Positions 24,365 to 34,408 of a stretch of DNA of 64,000 bases are shown piece after piece. This DNA is from an uncultured Modestobacter sp. (lineage in GTDB: Bacteria > Actinomycetota > Actinomycetes > Mycobacteriales > Geodermatophilaceae). The notes under the pieces were generated by a model, which worked only from the letters and a program-made list of their open reading frames with translations, was not told the origin of the DNA and searched no databases. The translations under genes and the position numbers were made by a program. Location: assembly GCF_947486615.1 (NCBI RefSeq), contig NZ_CANKUD010000002.1, positions 248,001-312,000 of the forward strand, written 5' to 3'. Positions within the stretch are counted from its first letter, which is position 1; every line of letters begins with the position of its first letter.

Positions 24365-27325
24365 TCATGCGGCCAGCCGCGACCCCTGTCGGCCGGAGAC
24401 GACCTCGAGCCGGCTGCTGATCCGGGTGCGCAGCTCCTCGACGTGACTGATCACCCCGACGGTGCGGCCGCCCCGGCGGAGCTCGTCCAGCACGGTCATC
24501 ACCGCGTCGAGCGACCGTGGGTCGAGCGTGCCGAAGCCCTCGTCGACGAAGAGGGTGTCGATCTGCACCCCGCCGCTCTCGGCGGTCACCACGTCGGCCA
24601 GTCCGAGGGCGAGGGCGAGGGAGGCCATGAAGCTCTCCCCGCCGGACAGGGTCTTCGTCGGCCGCCGCACGCCGGTGTACTCGTCGAGCACGTCCAGGCC
24701 CAGCCCGCCCCGTGCGCCGTGCCGCCCCTGGGCGTCGCTGTGCAGGAACGTGTAGCGCCCCCCTGACATGTCCCGCAGCCGCCGGCTGGCGACCTCGGCG
24801 ACCTGCTCCAGCCGGGCGGCGAGCACGAAGGACTGCAGTCGCATCTTGAGGGTGTTGGCACCCCGACCGTTGACCAGGTCGGCGAGCGCGGTCGCCTGTT
24901 CGGCCACGGTGCGCCGCTCGTCCAGCTCCACCTCGACCGCCGTCAGCTCGGCGGCCAGGTCGTCCAGCGCCGAGGTGCAGCGCCGCACCTCGGCCAGGGC
25001 TGCGACGGCGTCCTCCCGGGAACGCGTGGTGGTGCGGCAGGTGTCGGCGAGGGCCGCCAGATCGGGCCGCGGGGCCAGGTCGGCGAGCTCGGGCTCGGCG
25101 AGCGTCGCGGTGACCACCGACCACTGTTCGTCGTGCTCGGCGATCCGCCGCCCGACGGTGGCCGCCTGGCCGCGCTCCAGCAGCGCGCCCGCGGCGCTCA
25201 GCAGGTCCGGGAAGCCCGCCTCGGCGACCCGTTCCTCCGCGTGCCGGCGGGCGGCGGCCGCGTCGGTCCGGGCCCGGAGCTCCGCGGTCTCGGCCTCCAT
25301 CAGGGCCTCGCAGCGCTCGGCCGCACCGGTCAGCCGGCGGACCCGGGTGGCGATGTCGGGGTCGTCGCCCCGCGCGGCGGCGAGGCGCTGCTGGAGCTCG
25401 GTCAGCGCCTCCTGCTGGGCGGCCAGCTCGGCCCGCCGCAGGACCAGGTCCTCTCGTGCCGCGGCGAGCCCGGCAACGGCCGCATCGCGTTCGGCGGTCA
25501 GCGCGCCCAGCGCGCGGCGGGCTCCGTCCAGCGTCTCGGACCGCCGCCGGACAGCGGCCTCCTCCTGCGCGGCCTCGGCCACGCCCGCCTCCTGGTCGGG
25601 CAGCGCCTCCTCGCCGGCCCGGGCGCGCAGCACGGCCAGCTCACGCTGGTCCTCCTCCAGGGCCTGCTGCACCCGCCCGTGCTCGGCCTCCTGCTGCTCG
25701 ACCACGGCCCGGGCGGCGTCCTCGTCGGCCTGACCGACGACCGCGCCCGTGGGCTCGGCCAGACGGGGGTGCTCGGTGGAGCCACAGACCGGGCAGTCGG
25801 CGCCGTCGGTCAGCCCAGCAGCCAGCTCGGCCGCCATGCCGTCCAGACGGCGGGCACGCAGGTCGAGCCAGTGCTCACGGGCGGTCGACCACGCCTCCCG
25901 TGCCGCCGCGGCCCGGACGCGCCGCTCCTCCAGTCGCGCAGTCATCGCGCCGACCGCGCGGGCGGCGTCCAGGGCGGTCCTGCGGCGCGCCAGTTCCGCG
26001 GTGAGCCCGGGGAGAGCGGCCGCGGCCTCGGCGGCGGCGGCCACGGCTGCCTCCTGCGCCGCCAGCCGCCCGGGCCAGTCGGCGGCCGACTCCTCCTCGT
26101 GGGCGCACCGGGTGACCAGCGCCTCGACCTGACGCCGGCCACGGGCCACCTCGGCGGTGAGCCGGTCGGCCCGGTCGACCTCGGGCTGCAAAGCACGCAG
26201 TCCGGCCACCTCGTCGCGCAGCGAGCGGGCGAGCAGGACGTCAGCGGCCCGCCCGTCCGACACCGGAGCCCACTCCCGCTGCACGGTGGTCAGCCGGTCG
26301 GTGGCCGTCTCGGCCGCCAGCGCGGCCCGACCGGCCGCCTCCAGCACGTCCCGCACCGGTTCGGCGCGGTGGGCCGCCTCCAGCGCGGCGCGCAGCGGCG
26401 CCAGCTCGCCGGCCTCGGCCTGCAGTCGGGCGAGCTCGGCTCGTGCCCGGTCACGCCGGTCGTGCCGGTCGGCCTCGGTCCGGGCGGCGGCGAGCCGGGC
26501 ATCGACCCGGGCCACCTCGGCAGCCGCCTGCTCGGCAGCGGCCTCGCGCTCGTGCAGCCGGTGGGCGACCTCGGCGCGGACACGCTGCAGCCAGGCGCCG
26601 GCGTGCGCCTGCGGGGCGGCGCCGACCAGCTCCGGGGCCAGTTCCTCGGGCACGTCGACGTCGGCGACCTGGGCGACCCGGGCCAGCAGGGTGCTCGCCC
26701 GGAGCCGCACCTCGTCCAGCTGCGCCCGGGCCACCGCGCGCTGGTCGGCCAGCCAGTTCTCCACGTCGGCGAACCGGCCGACGTCGAACAGCGTGCGGAG
26801 CAGCCGTCCCCGGTCCTCCGGCTCGGCCCGCAGGAAGCGGGCGAAGTCGCCCTGCGGCAGCAGCACGACCTGGCAGAACTGCTCGGCCGACAGCCCCAGC
26901 CGGCTGCGCAGGTGCTCGGACCCCTCGTCGATCCGGGTGCTGACCGGCTCCCACTGCTCACCCGTCCAGCGCTGCACGGTGAGCCGGGCCTGCTCGGTGG
27001 TCCAGCCGGTGCCCTTCAACTTCGGCCGCTGCTGCTCCGGCCGGCGCGTCACCAGCAGCCGCTCACCGCCGAGGGTCACCTCGCACCGCACCTCGGTGCG
27101 CACCCCCGGGCCCGCGTGGTCGCTGCGCAGCCGGCGCTCCTCGCCGCGGGCACCGGGGACCGTGCCGTAGAGGGCGTACACGACAGCGTCCAGCAACGTC
27201 GTCTTCCCGGCCCCGGTCGGGCCCCACAGCAGGAACAGCCCGTCGCGGCCGACGTCGTCCAGGTCGACCTCGACCCGGTCGGCGAACGGCCCGAACGCGG
27301 TCAGGGAGAGGGTGTGCACCCTCAC
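24365..27325 (-). CDS. sbcC: Exonuclease SbcCD ATPase subunit
   Basis: The 986-residue SMC-like ATPase works with SbcD to cut DNA hairpins and process breaks. Walker A is GPTGAGKT (35-42); a long, Ala/Arg/Glu-rich coiled coil follows, with the zinc hook CPVC near residue 510; the C-terminal lobe has the signature LSGGESFMASLALALGLADV and Walker B IDTLFVDEGFGTLD. GTG 27325 overlaps the sbcD stop (GTGA), indicating coupled translation. The C-terminus converges on gtrA across a hexanucleotide repeat. Confidence 0.95.
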   Translation of the reverse strand: MRVHTLSLTAFGPFADRVEVDLDDVGRDGLFLLWGPTGAGKTTLLDAVVYALYGTVPGARGEERRLRSDHAGPGVRTEVRCEVTLGGERLLVTRRPEQQRPKLKGTGWTTEQARLTVQRWTGEQWEPVSTRIDEGSEHLRSRLGLSAEQFCQVVLLPQGDFARFLRAEPEDRGRLLRTLFDVGRFADVENWLADQRAVARAQLDEVRLRASTLLARVAQVADVDVPEELAPELVGAAPQAHAGAWLQRVRAEVAHRLHEREAAAEQAAAEVARVDARLAAARTEADRHDRRDRARAELARLQAEAGELAPLRAALEAAHRAEPVRDVLEAAGRAALAAETATDRLTTVQREWAPVSDGRAADVLLARSLRDEVAGLRALQPEVDRADRLTAEVARGRRQVEALVTRCAHEEESAADWPGRLAAQEAAVAAAAEAAAALPGLTAELARRRTALDAARAVGAMTARLEERRVRAAAAREAWSTAREHWLDLRARRLDGMAAELAAGLTDGADCPVCGSTEHPRLAEPTGAVVGQADEDAARAVVEQQEAEHGRVQQALEEDQRELAVLRARAGEEALPDQEAGVAEAAQEEAAVRRRSETLDGARRALGALTAERDAAVAGLAAAREDLVLRRAELAAQQEALTELQQRLAAARGDDPDIATRVRRLTGAAERCEALMEAETAELRARTDAAAARRHAEERVAEAGFPDLLSAAGALLERGQAATVGRRIAEHDEQWSVVTATLAEPELADLAPRPDLAALADTCRTTTRSREDAVAALAEVRRCTSALDDLAAELTAVEVELDERRTVAEQATALADLVNGRGANTLKMRLQSFVLAARLEQVAEVASRRLRDMSGGRYTFLHSDAQGRHGARGGLGLDVLDEYTGVRRPTKTLSGGESFMASLALALGLADVVTAESGGVQIDTLFVDEGFGTLDPRSLDAVMTVLDELRRGGRTVGVISHVEELRTRISSRLEVVSGRQGSRLAA

Positions 27326-28470
27326 GCGAGGGTCTCCTGGTGCGCGGCGGCGGCCAGGGCGCGGCCGAGCAGCGCCAGCTCACCGGGCGTGGCCGGCACC
27401 CCGCGGACGTGGCTGACGAACTCGCCGGCGACCTCAAGGTCGCTGCGGCCGGACAGCCGCTCCTGGTAGCTGCGCGTGTCACCGCCCTGCGCCGACCCCG
27501 CCCACTCCAGGTGCACGCAGTGCGGGAACCGGGCCTGCAGCTGGCGCATCGGGTCGACCGGGCGGACCGGGTCGGTGAGCTGGGCGGAGACGAAGTGGTC
27601 CTCGACCGCGGCCAGCTCGGGGTCGGCGAGCAGCTCGGCCAGCTCGCCCCGCAGCACGGTCAGCCGGCGCGGGGTGGGCAGTGGCACGGCGCACACCCCG
27701 GCCAGCCCGTCGGCGTCCAGGTCGACGAGCCAGGCCTGCTTCTGCTGCCCGGCCTCACCGAAGGAGTAGGCCAGCGGGGACCCGCTGTACCGCACCCGGT
27801 CGCTCAGCGACTGCGGGCGGTGCAGGTGCCCGAGGGCGACGTAGTCGACGCCGTCGAAGACGGGCGCGGGCACCAGGTCGACGCCGCCGACGCAGATGTC
27901 CCGCTCGCTCTCGCTGGGCACCCCGCCGCCGACGAAGGCGTGGGCGAGCACGACCGAGCGGGTGCCCGGGCGGAGGAACAGGTCGGCGCGCACCCGGTCC
28001 ATCGCCGCGGTGAGCACCGCCTCGTGGCTGCGCGCCTCGCTCAGCCCGAGCTCGTGCCGGGCCACCTCCGGCTCCAGGTACGGCAACCCGTAGATCGCGA
28101 CGTCCCCGTGCTCGTCGGACAGGAGGACCGGCTCGTCGAGCAGCCCCGTGGCGGCACGGACGTGCACGCCGGAGACCGCCAGCAGCCCGGCCGCGAAGCC
28201 CAGGCGACGGGCGGAGTCGTGGTTGCCCGGCGTCAGCACGACCGCTGCGCCGGCGGAGCGGAGCCGGGTCAGCACCCGGTCCAGCACGGCGGTCGCGTCG
28301 GCCGAGGGGACCGCCCGGTCGTAGACGTCACCGGCCACCAGGACGACGTCCACCCCCTCCGCGGCGACGACGTCGGCGAGCCCGCCGAGCACCGTCTCCT
28401 GCTCGGCGAGCAGGTCGGTGCCGTGCAGGGAGCGGCCGATGTGCCAGTCCGAGGTGTGCAGCAGCCGCAT
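27322..28470 (-). CDS. sbcD: Exonuclease SbcCD nuclease subunit
   Basis: The 382-residue Mre11-type phosphoesterase has the metal-binding motifs LLHTSDWHIGR, LVAGDVYDRA, LTPGNHDSARR and, further on, LAHAFVGGG and ALGHLHRPQ. It forms the nuclease of the SbcCD complex. ATG 28470 was chosen over GTG 28479 because TACCGT lies 7 bases upstream, the leaderless spacing seen repeatedly here. sbcC follows with a 4-base overlap. Confidence 0.95.
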   Translation of the reverse strand: MRLLHTSDWHIGRSLHGTDLLAEQETVLGGLADVVAAEGVDVVLVAGDVYDRAVPSADATAVLDRVLTRLRSAGAAVVLTPGNHDSARRLGFAAGLLAVSGVHVRAATGLLDEPVLLSDEHGDVAIYGLPYLEPEVARHELGLSEARSHEAVLTAAMDRVRADLFLRPGTRSVVLAHAFVGGGVPSESERDICVGGVDLVPAPVFDGVDYVALGHLHRPQSLSDRVRYSGSPLAYSFGEAGQQKQAWLVDLDADGLAGVCAVPLPTPRRLTVLRGELAELLADPELAAVEDHFVSAQLTDPVRPVDPMRQLQARFPHCVHLEWAGSAQGGDTRSYQERLSGRSDLEVAGEFVSHVRGVPATPGELALLGRALAAAAHQETLA

Positions 28471-28477
28471 GTCCCGC

Positions 28478-28483
28478 ACGGTA
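28478..28483 (-). promoter_or_regulatory. Putative -10 element of sbcD (leaderless)
   Basis: TACCGT on the minus strand ends 7 bases before ATG 28470. It helps decide the start between ATG 28470 and GTG 28479, because the latter falls inside this element. Confidence 0.5.
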
Positions 28484-28566
28484 GGTCGCCCCTCCGACAG
28501 AACCCGATCGGCACGCCGTGACGGACCGGTCCGGCCGGCACCGCCGGGGTGCGTGGGGCCGGTGGG

Positions 28567-29130
28567 TCAGAACTGCTGGGTCGGCTGCTGACCGTCCCAG
28601 CGGAACCCGCCGAGGTGCCCGGCGGCCTCCTGGGCGCGGCGGTCGGCGTCCTCCTCGACGAGCTGGTTGAGCAGCTGCTGCACGCCGTCGCTGTCCGGGA
28701 TCGAGGAGAACACGGTCGGGCCACCCTCCCCCGCCGTCTCGATCGAGACGGTGCCGGACCTGATCACCCGCTCCCAGAGGGTCTGCCGGTAGGAGACGTC
28801 GGTGATCCGGGACAGGCCGATGTCCCGGCCGGACCGGGCCAGGATGCCGACGCGGTACAGCAGGCGGTGGGTGGTGATCACGTAGTGCGTCGTCCGCCAG
28901 CGCAGCAGCGGGGCAGCGACCAGGAACACCCCGAGGACGAGGGCGACCGCCACGACCACCAGCCGCCAGGTGGCCTGCTGGTCACCGGCCGGGACGAGCG
29001 CCGCCCCGAACGACGTCCCGCCGACCAGGACCAGGAACAGCACGATCGGCCAGAAGATCGTCGTCCAGTGCGGGTGCAGGTGCCGGACGACCTCTTCGTC
29101 CTCGCCCAGCACCTTGTCGGGGTACGCCAC
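28567..29130 (-). CDS. Membrane protein with bacterial PH domain
   Basis: The 187-residue protein has two adjacent hydrophobic segments (residues ~24-75) followed by a PH-like domain (THYVITTHRLLYRVGILARSGRDIGLSRITDVSYRQ), the layout of DUF304/bPH_2 proteins. GTG 29130 gives the usual AYPDKVLGEDEEVVRHLHPHW N-terminus; CATCCT lies 6 bases upstream and may be a poor -10. It corresponds in position to Rv3278c next to birA. Function is unknown; a membrane or lipid-sensing role is only suggested by the fold. Confidence 0.87.
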   Translation of the reverse strand: MAYPDKVLGEDEEVVRHLHPHWTTIFWPIVLFLVLVGGTSFGAALVPAGDQQATWRLVVVAVALVLGVFLVAAPLLRWRTTHYVITTHRLLYRVGILARSGRDIGLSRITDVSYRQTLWERVIRSGTVSIETAGEGGPTVFSSIPDSDGVQQLLNQLVEEDADRRAQEAAGHLGGFRWDGQQPTQQF

Positions 29131-29177
29131 CCCGCCAGGATGACCGACGGCGCGGGTTCGGTCATCCGTCCCCGGTA

Positions 29178-30005
29178 CTACTTCCTGCGGACGTGTCGCA
29201 CGTCGCCGGACGCGAGCTCGAGGAGGCCCGCCGGGGTGCGCACCACGAGCCGGCCGTCCCAGTCGACCGCCTCGGCCACGCCCTCGAGCACCGACCCGTC
29301 CGGCATGGTCACCGTGACGGTGGCGCCGACGGTGCTGCACCAGGCGAGGTAGTCCTGGGCGAGGCCGGAGGAGACCGGGTCACCGAGGGCCGTCGTCCAG
29401 CGCTGGTACCGGCGCTGGAACGCCCGCAGGAAGGCCAGCAGCACGGTGGCCCGGTCGACCGGGGAGCCCGCGGCCAGCGCCAGCGACGTCCCGGTGTCGG
29501 GCAGCTCGTCGCGGCGGGTCGAGACGTTCAGCCCCACGCCGACGACGACGGCAGTGCCCGCGCTCTCGGCGAGGATGCCGGCCAGCTTGGTGCCGTCGGC
29601 GGCGAGCAGGTCGTTGGGCCACTTGAGCGACGCACGGACACCGGCGACCTCGGACACCGCCTCGGCCAGCGCCACCCCGGTGAGCAGGGACAGCCAGGCG
29701 CGCCGGGCGGCCGGGACGTCGGGGCGCAGCAGCACCGAGACGGTGAGCCCGGCCCGCGGCGGCGACGTCCAGACCCGGTCCAGCCGCCCCCGTCCGGCCA
29801 CCTGGTGCTCGGCCACCAGCACCAGCCCCTCGGGCTCGCCGGCGGTGGCCCGGGTGACCAGGTCGGCGTTGGTCGACCCGATCGCCTCGACCACCTCGAC
29901 ACGGCGCCAGAGCCCGCCGGAACCGGTCAGCTCGGCGGTCAGCGCGGCGGCGTCCAGCGGACGGCGATCGGCGGGAGGAGCTGCGGTGGAGGAGCTGTCG
30001 GGCAC
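29178..30005 (-). CDS. birA: Biotin-[acetyl-CoA-carboxylase] ligase
   Basis: The 275-residue group I biotin protein ligase lacks an N-terminal DNA-binding helix-turn-helix, so it should not be a repressor. Key motifs are [31 protein letters not shown] (biotinyl-AMP loop) and [20 protein letters not shown]; the C-terminal ~45 residues form the SH3-like domain. It attaches biotin to AccA (Lys545) and possibly to the solo biotinyl domain near 36100. GTG 30005 diverges from accD with only 20 bp between the start codons; TAGCGT lies 7 bases upstream, so it is likely leaderless. Confidence 0.95.
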   Translation of the reverse strand: MPDSSSTAAPPADRRPLDAAALTAELTGSGGLWRRVEVVEAIGSTNADLVTRATAGEPEGLVLVAEHQVAGRGRLDRVWTSPPRAGLTVSVLLRPDVPAARRAWLSLLTGVALAEAVSEVAGVRASLKWPNDLLAADGTKLAGILAESAGTAVVVGVGLNVSTRRDELPDTGTSLALAAGSPVDRATVLLAFLRAFQRRYQRWTTALGDPVSSGLAQDYLAWCSTVGATVTVTMPDGSVLEGVAEAVDWDGRLVVRTPAGLLELASGDVRHVRRK

Positions 30006-30025
30006 GTCACCTACGCTACGGCGCT
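30006..30025. promoter_or_regulatory. Overlapping divergent -10 elements shared by birA and accD
   Basis: The entire gap between the two GTG starts is 20 bp. On the plus strand TACGCT (30012-30017) lies 8 bases before accD; on the minus strand TAGCGT (30018-30013) lies 7 bases before birA. The two TANNNT elements share five base pairs. Each gene would be leaderless, with its -35 inside the other gene. Confidence 0.6.
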
Positions 30026-31654
30026 GTGAGTGCCGCCGAACTGGAGAGCGCGGGAGAACCCGTCCCCGCCGACGTCGACCTGCACACCACCGCCGGCAAG
30101 CTGGCCGACCTCGAGCGGCGGGTGGAGGAGGCGACGCACGCCGGGTCCGAGCGCGCCGTGGAGAAGCAGCACGCCGCCGGCAAGATGACCGCCCGGGAGC
30201 GGATCGACGCCCTGCTGGACCCGGGCTCGTTCACCGAGCTCGACGAGTTCGCCCGGCACCGGTCCACCAACTTCGGGATGGACGCCAAGCGCCCGTTCGG
30301 GGACGGCGTGGTCACCGGCTACGGCACCGTCGACGGGCGCCCGGTCTGCGTCTTCTCCCAGGACGTCACCGTCTTCGGCGGCAGCCTCGGCGAGGTCTAC
30401 GGCGAGAAGATCGTCAAGGTGCTCGACCTGGCCGTGCGCAACGGCTGCCCGGTCATCGGCATCAACGAGGGCGGCGGCGCACGGATCCAGGAGGGCGTGG
30501 TCTCCCTCGGGCTCTACGCGGAGATCTTCCGCCGCAACGTGCACGCCTCCGGCGTCGTCCCGCAGATCTCGCTGGTGATGGGCGCCGCGGCCGGCGGTCA
30601 CGTCTACTCCCCCGCCCTCACCGACTTCATCGTGATGGTCGACAAGACCAGCCAGATGTTCATCACCGGGCCCGACGTGGTGAAGACGGTGACCGGCGAG
30701 GACGTCACGCTCGAGGAGCTCGGCGGCGCCCGCACGCACAACACCAGGTCCGGTGTGGCGCACCACCTCGCCGAGGACGAGGCCGACGCGATCGACTACG
30801 TCAAGGCGCTGCTGTCCTACCTCCCGAGCAACAACCTCGACCCGCTGCCGGCGGTCGAGGTGCCGCCGGTGGACGTCGCGCTGCCCGATGCGCTGACCGA
30901 CACCGACCGGGAGCTGGACACCTTCGTCCCGGACTCGCCGAACACGCCCTACGACATGCACACCGTGATCGAGCACGTGCTCGACGACGGCGAGTTCCTC
31001 GAGGTGCAGGCGCTGTGGGGGCCGAACATCCTCACCGGCTTCGGCCGGGTCGAGGGCCGGCCGGTCGGCGTCGTGGCCAACCAGCCCACCCAGCTCGCCG
31101 GCACGCTGGACATCGACGCCAGCGAGAAGGCCGCGCGGTTCGTCCGCACCTGCGACGCCTTCAACATCCCGGTGCTCACCTTCGTCGACGTCCCCGGCTT
31201 CCTGCCCGGCACGTCGCAGGAGTGGGACGGGATCATCCGGCGGGGGGCGAAGCTGATCTACGCCTACGCCGAGGCGACCGTGCCGCTGATCACGGTGATC
31301 ACCCGCAAGGCCTACGGCGGCGCGTACGACGTGATGGGCTCCAAGCACCTGGGCGCCGACGTCAACCTGGCCTGGCCGACCGCGCAGATCGCCGTCATCG
31401 GGGCGCAGGGCGCGGTGGGCATCCTGTACCGCAAGGAGCTCGCCGCGGCCGAGGACCCGGAGGCGCTGCGCGCGCAGCGGGTCACCGAGTACGAGGACAC
31501 GCTCGCCAACCCCTACATCGCGGCCGATCGCGGGTACGTGGACGCGGTGATCCCGCCCTCGCACACCCGCATCCACATCGTCCGCGCGCTGCGGCTGCTG
31601 GCGAACAAGCGCCAGACGCTGCCGGCCAAGAAGCACGGGAACATCCCGCTGTGA
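30026..31654 (+). CDS. accD: Acyl-CoA carboxylase carboxyltransferase (beta) subunit
   Basis: The 542-residue subunit has both carboxyltransferase halves: an N-terminal acyl-CoA half ([44 protein letters not shown]) and a C-terminal carboxybiotin half ([39 protein letters not shown]). It transfers CO2 from biotin on AccA to propionyl-CoA and/or acetyl-CoA; accE, birA and maf neighbours match M. tuberculosis accD5, favouring propionyl-CoA. The stop overlaps accE as GTGA. Confidence 0.95.
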   Translation: MSAAELESAGEPVPADVDLHTTAGKLADLERRVEEATHAGSERAVEKQHAAGKMTARERIDALLDPGSFTELDEFARHRSTNFGMDAKRPFGDGVVTGYGTVDGRPVCVFSQDVTVFGGSLGEVYGEKIVKVLDLAVRNGCPVIGINEGGGARIQEGVVSLGLYAEIFRRNVHASGVVPQISLVMGAAAGGHVYSPALTDFIVMVDKTSQMFITGPDVVKTVTGEDVTLEELGGARTHNTRSGVAHHLAEDEADAIDYVKALLSYLPSNNLDPLPAVEVPPVDVALPDALTDTDRELDTFVPDSPNTPYDMHTVIEHVLDDGEFLEVQALWGPNILTGFGRVEGRPVGVVANQPTQLAGTLDIDASEKAARFVRTCDAFNIPVLTFVDVPGFLPGTSQEWDGIIRRGAKLIYAYAEATVPLITVITRKAYGGAYDVMGSKHLGADVNLAWPTAQIAVIGAQGAVGILYRKELAAAEDPEALRAQRVTEYEDTLANPYIAADRGYVDAVIPPSHTRIHIVRALRLLANKRQTLPAKKHGNIPL

Positions 31655-31866
31655 GCGACGCCCAGACCCCACTGCTGCAGGTCCTCCGCGGTGAGCCGAG
31701 CGCGGAGGAGCTCGCCGCGCTGACCGTCGTCGTGGCGTCCCTGTCCCAGCGCCGTCCGCGCCGCCGGCCCACCCCGGTGGGCGCGTGGGCCGAGCGGGCC
31801 GACGTGCTCCGCCGTCCGCTGCTGGCCGGCCCGGGTGGCTGGCGTGCGTCGGGGCGGCCGGCATGA
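31651..31866 (+). CDS. accE: Acyl-CoA carboxylase epsilon subunit
   Basis: The 71-residue protein fits the actinobacterial AccE/PccE family, which stabilises the AccA-AccD complex. It has the family pattern [24 protein letters not shown] followed by a basic linker and a Trp-containing end ([22 protein letters not shown]). GTG 31651 overlaps the accD stop and its stop overlaps the maf ATG, so three genes are translationally chained. It corresponds to Rv3281 in position. Confidence 0.9.
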   Translation: MSDAQTPLLQVLRGEPSAEELAALTVVVASLSQRRPRRRPTPVGAWAERADVLRRPLLAGPGGWRASGRPA

Positions 31867-32465
31867 CCCGGCGCCTGGTCCTCGCCTCCCAGTCGCCGGC
31901 CCGGCTGCAGCTGCTGCGCCAGGCCGGGCTGGACCCGGAGGTCGTGGTCAGCGGGGTCGACGAGTCGACGGTGAGCGCCCCCCGGGTCGGTGAGCTGGTC
32001 GCCCTGCTCGCCGCGGCCAAGGCCGGCGCGGTGGCGAAGAACGAGACCGATGCCCTGGTCATCGGCGCCGACTCGCTGCTGGAGTTCCGCGGGCAGCCGC
32101 TGGGCAAGCCGACCGACGCCGCCGACGCGCGCACCCGCTGGCAGCGGATGTCCGGGCGCAGCGGCGTGCTGCACACCGGCCAGGCGGTCTTCGACGTCCG
32201 GGACGGCGGGGTGGTCCGGCGGGACGTCGGGGTCTCGTCCACCGTGGTTCACTTCGCCGATCCGACGCCGGCCGAGCTGGACGCCTACCTGGCGACCGGA
32301 GAACCGCTGGCCGTCGCAGGCGCCTTCACCCTCGACGGGCTCGGCGCCCCGTTCGTCCGCCGGGTCGAGGGCGACCCGGCCGCGGTCGTCGGCCTGTCGC
32401 TGCAGCTGCTGCGCACCCAGCTGGCCACGCTCGGCCTCACGATCACCGATCTCTGGCAGCGCTGA
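31863..32465 (+). CDS. maf: Maf family nucleotide pyrophosphatase
   Basis: The 200-residue protein starts at the ATG overlapping the accE stop (ATGA). It has the Maf signature [43 protein letters not shown] and [15 protein letters not shown]. Family members hydrolyse non-canonical or canonical nucleoside triphosphates to monophosphates. Its place inside the carboxylase operon is conserved (Rv3282) but no functional link is established. Confidence 0.93.
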   Translation: MTRRLVLASQSPARLQLLRQAGLDPEVVVSGVDESTVSAPRVGELVALLAAAKAGAVAKNETDALVIGADSLLEFRGQPLGKPTDAADARTRWQRMSGRSGVLHTGQAVFDVRDGGVVRRDVGVSSTVVHFADPTPAELDAYLATGEPLAVAGAFTLDGLGAPFVRRVEGDPAAVVGLSLQLLRTQLATLGLTITDLWQR

Positions 32466-32514
32466 CCGGTCCCGGCGCCCACCCGCCAGACATGCCTCTC
32501 AAGGGAGAACGAAC

Positions 32515-34260
32515 GTGCAGAAGGTCCTGATCGCCAACCGCGGCGAGATCGCGGTGCGCGTCGCACGCGCCTGCCGGGACGCCGGGCTGACCAGCGTCGC
32601 GGTGTACGCCGAGCCCGACCGGGACGCCCTGCACGTGCGCGCCGCCGACGAGGCCTTCGCCCTGGGCGGCAGCACGCCCGGCGACTCCTACCTGGTGATC
32701 GACAAGATCCTCGACGCCGCGCGGCGGTCCGGCGTCGACGCGGTGCACCCCGGTTACGGCTTCCTCTCCGAGAACGCCGACTTCGCCCAGGCGGTCATCG
32801 ACGCCGGGCTGACCTGGATCGGCCCGTCGCCGCAGGCGATCATCGACCTGGGTGACAAGGTCGCTGCCCGGCACATCGCCACCCGCGCCGGCGCCCCGTT
32901 GGTGCCCGGCACCAAGGACCCGGTCGCGGACGCCGACGAGGTCATCGCCTTCGCCCGGGAGCACGGGCTGCCGGTGGCGATCAAGGCCGCGTTCGGTGGC
33001 GGCGGCCGCGGCCTGAAGGTGGCCCGGACGATCGAGGAGATCCCGGAGCTGTTCGACTCCGCGGTCCGGGAGGCCGTGTCCGCGTTCGGGCGCGGCGAGT
33101 GCTTCGTGGAGCGCTTCCTGGACCAGCCGCGGCACGTCGAGGCCCAGGTGCTCGCCGACACGCACGGGAACGTCGTCGTGGTCGGCACCCGCGACTGCTC
33201 ACTGCAGCGGCGCAACCAGAAGCTGGTCGAGGAGGCCCCGGCGCCGTTCCTGACCGACGAGCAGCGGGAGCGGATCCACTCCTCGGCCAAGGCGATCTGC
33301 GCCGAGGCCGGCTACGTGGGCGCCGGCACCGTCGAGTACCTGGTCGGCACCGACGGCTCGATCTCCTTCCTCGAGGTCAACACCCGGCTGCAGGTCGAGC
33401 ACCCGGTCAGCGAGGAGACCTCCGGCATCGACCTGGTGCGCCAGCAGTTCCGGATCGCCGAGGGGCTGCCGCTGGAGATCACCGAGGACCCCACCCCGCG
33501 CGGGCACAGCTTCGAGTTCCGGATCAACGCCGAGGACGCCGGCCGCAACTTCATGCCCGCCCCGGGTCCGGTGACCCGGCTGGAGATCCCGCAGGGTCCA
33601 GGCGTGCGGTGGGACTCCGGCGTCGAGACCGGCGGTGAGGTGGCCGGGGCGTTCGACTCGATGCTGGCCAAGCTGATCGTCACCGGCGCCACCCGCACCG
33701 AGGCGCTGCAGCGGGCCCGCCGGGCGCTGGCCGAGCTGACCGTCGAGGGCATGCCGACCGTCGTCCCGTTCCACCGGGCGGTCGTCGCCGACCCGGCCTT
33801 CACCAGCGAGCCGTTCACGGTGCACACCCGGTGGATCGAGACCGAGTGGGACAACCAGGTACCCCCGTACGGTCCCGCCTCCGACACCGAGGACGCCGAG
33901 CCGCGGCAGACCGTGGTGGTGGAGGTGGGCGGTCGCCGGCTGGAGGTGTCCCTGCCCGCGGGCCTCGCCACCGGCGGGGCTGCCCCGGCGGCGGCCGGCT
34001 CGAAGCCGCGCAAGCGTGGCGGTGGCGGGGCGGCCGCCTCGGGTGACTCCCTCACCGCACCGATGCAGGGCACCATCGTCAAGGTCGCGGTGGCCGACGG
34101 TGCGACCGTCGCCGCCGGTGACCTGGTCGTCGTCCTCGAGGCGATGAAGATGGAGCAGCCGATCGTCGCGCACAAGGCCGGCACGGTGTCCGGGCTGTCC
34201 GCCGAGGTCGGCGCCGCCGTCACCAGCGGCGCCGTCCTCTGCACCATCAGCGACGCCTGA
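32515..34260 (+). CDS. accA: Acyl-CoA carboxylase biotin carboxylase/biotin carrier (alpha) subunit
   Basis: The 581-residue protein contains biotin carboxylase (residues 1-~450; [60 protein letters not shown]) and a C-terminal biotinyl domain with EAMKMEQP (biotin on Lys545) after a Gly/Ala-rich linker. It carboxylates biotin with ATP and bicarbonate and serves AccD/AccE. GTG 32515 follows GGGAG with 49 bp after maf. Its 3' end is duplicated at 36006-36212, differing at two bases over ~205 bp. Confidence 0.96.
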   Translation: MQKVLIANRGEIAVRVARACRDAGLTSVAVYAEPDRDALHVRAADEAFALGGSTPGDSYLVIDKILDAARRSGVDAVHPGYGFLSENADFAQAVIDAGLTWIGPSPQAIIDLGDKVAARHIATRAGAPLVPGTKDPVADADEVIAFAREHGLPVAIKAAFGGGGRGLKVARTIEEIPELFDSAVREAVSAFGRGECFVERFLDQPRHVEAQVLADTHGNVVVVGTRDCSLQRRNQKLVEEAPAPFLTDEQRERIHSSAKAICAEAGYVGAGTVEYLVGTDGSISFLEVNTRLQVEHPVSEETSGIDLVRQQFRIAEGLPLEITEDPTPRGHSFEFRINAEDAGRNFMPAPGPVTRLEIPQGPGVRWDSGVETGGEVAGAFDSMLAKLIVTGATRTEALQRARRALAELTVEGMPTVVPFHRAVVADPAFTSEPFTVHTRWIETEWDNQVPPYGPASDTEDAEPRQTVVVEVGGRRLEVSLPAGLATGGAAPAAAGSKPRKRGGGGAAASGDSLTAPMQGTIVKVAVADGATVAAGDLVVVLEAMKMEQPIVAHKAGTVSGLSAEVGAAVTSGAVLCTISDA

Positions 34261-34371
34261 CCCGCCGGTCCCGACGCGGGGCAGGTGGGGCTTCCGGGGC
34301 GGATCGGACGACGACTGGGACGACATCCCCGCCGGCTGGACGATCGGCCGGTCCGAGCGCTGGGCCGGGGC

Positions 34372-34377
34372 TACCTT
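34372..34377 (+). promoter_or_regulatory. Putative -10 element of the acyltransferase gene
   Basis: TACCTT lies 31 bases upstream of GTG 34409, which has its own GAGG ribosome binding site, so this gene would have a short leader unlike its leaderless neighbours. Confidence 0.35.
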
Positions 34378-34408
34378 TCAGCCCCACCCCCGTCCCTGCG
34401 AGGCCTCC

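Noticed and set aside
25133-27469. 778-residue plus-strand open frame opposite sbcC/sbcD
   Set aside because: Its composition (Gly, Arg, Leu, Gln) and lack of motifs mark it as a shadow of sbcC, whose Walker motifs and zinc hook are intact.
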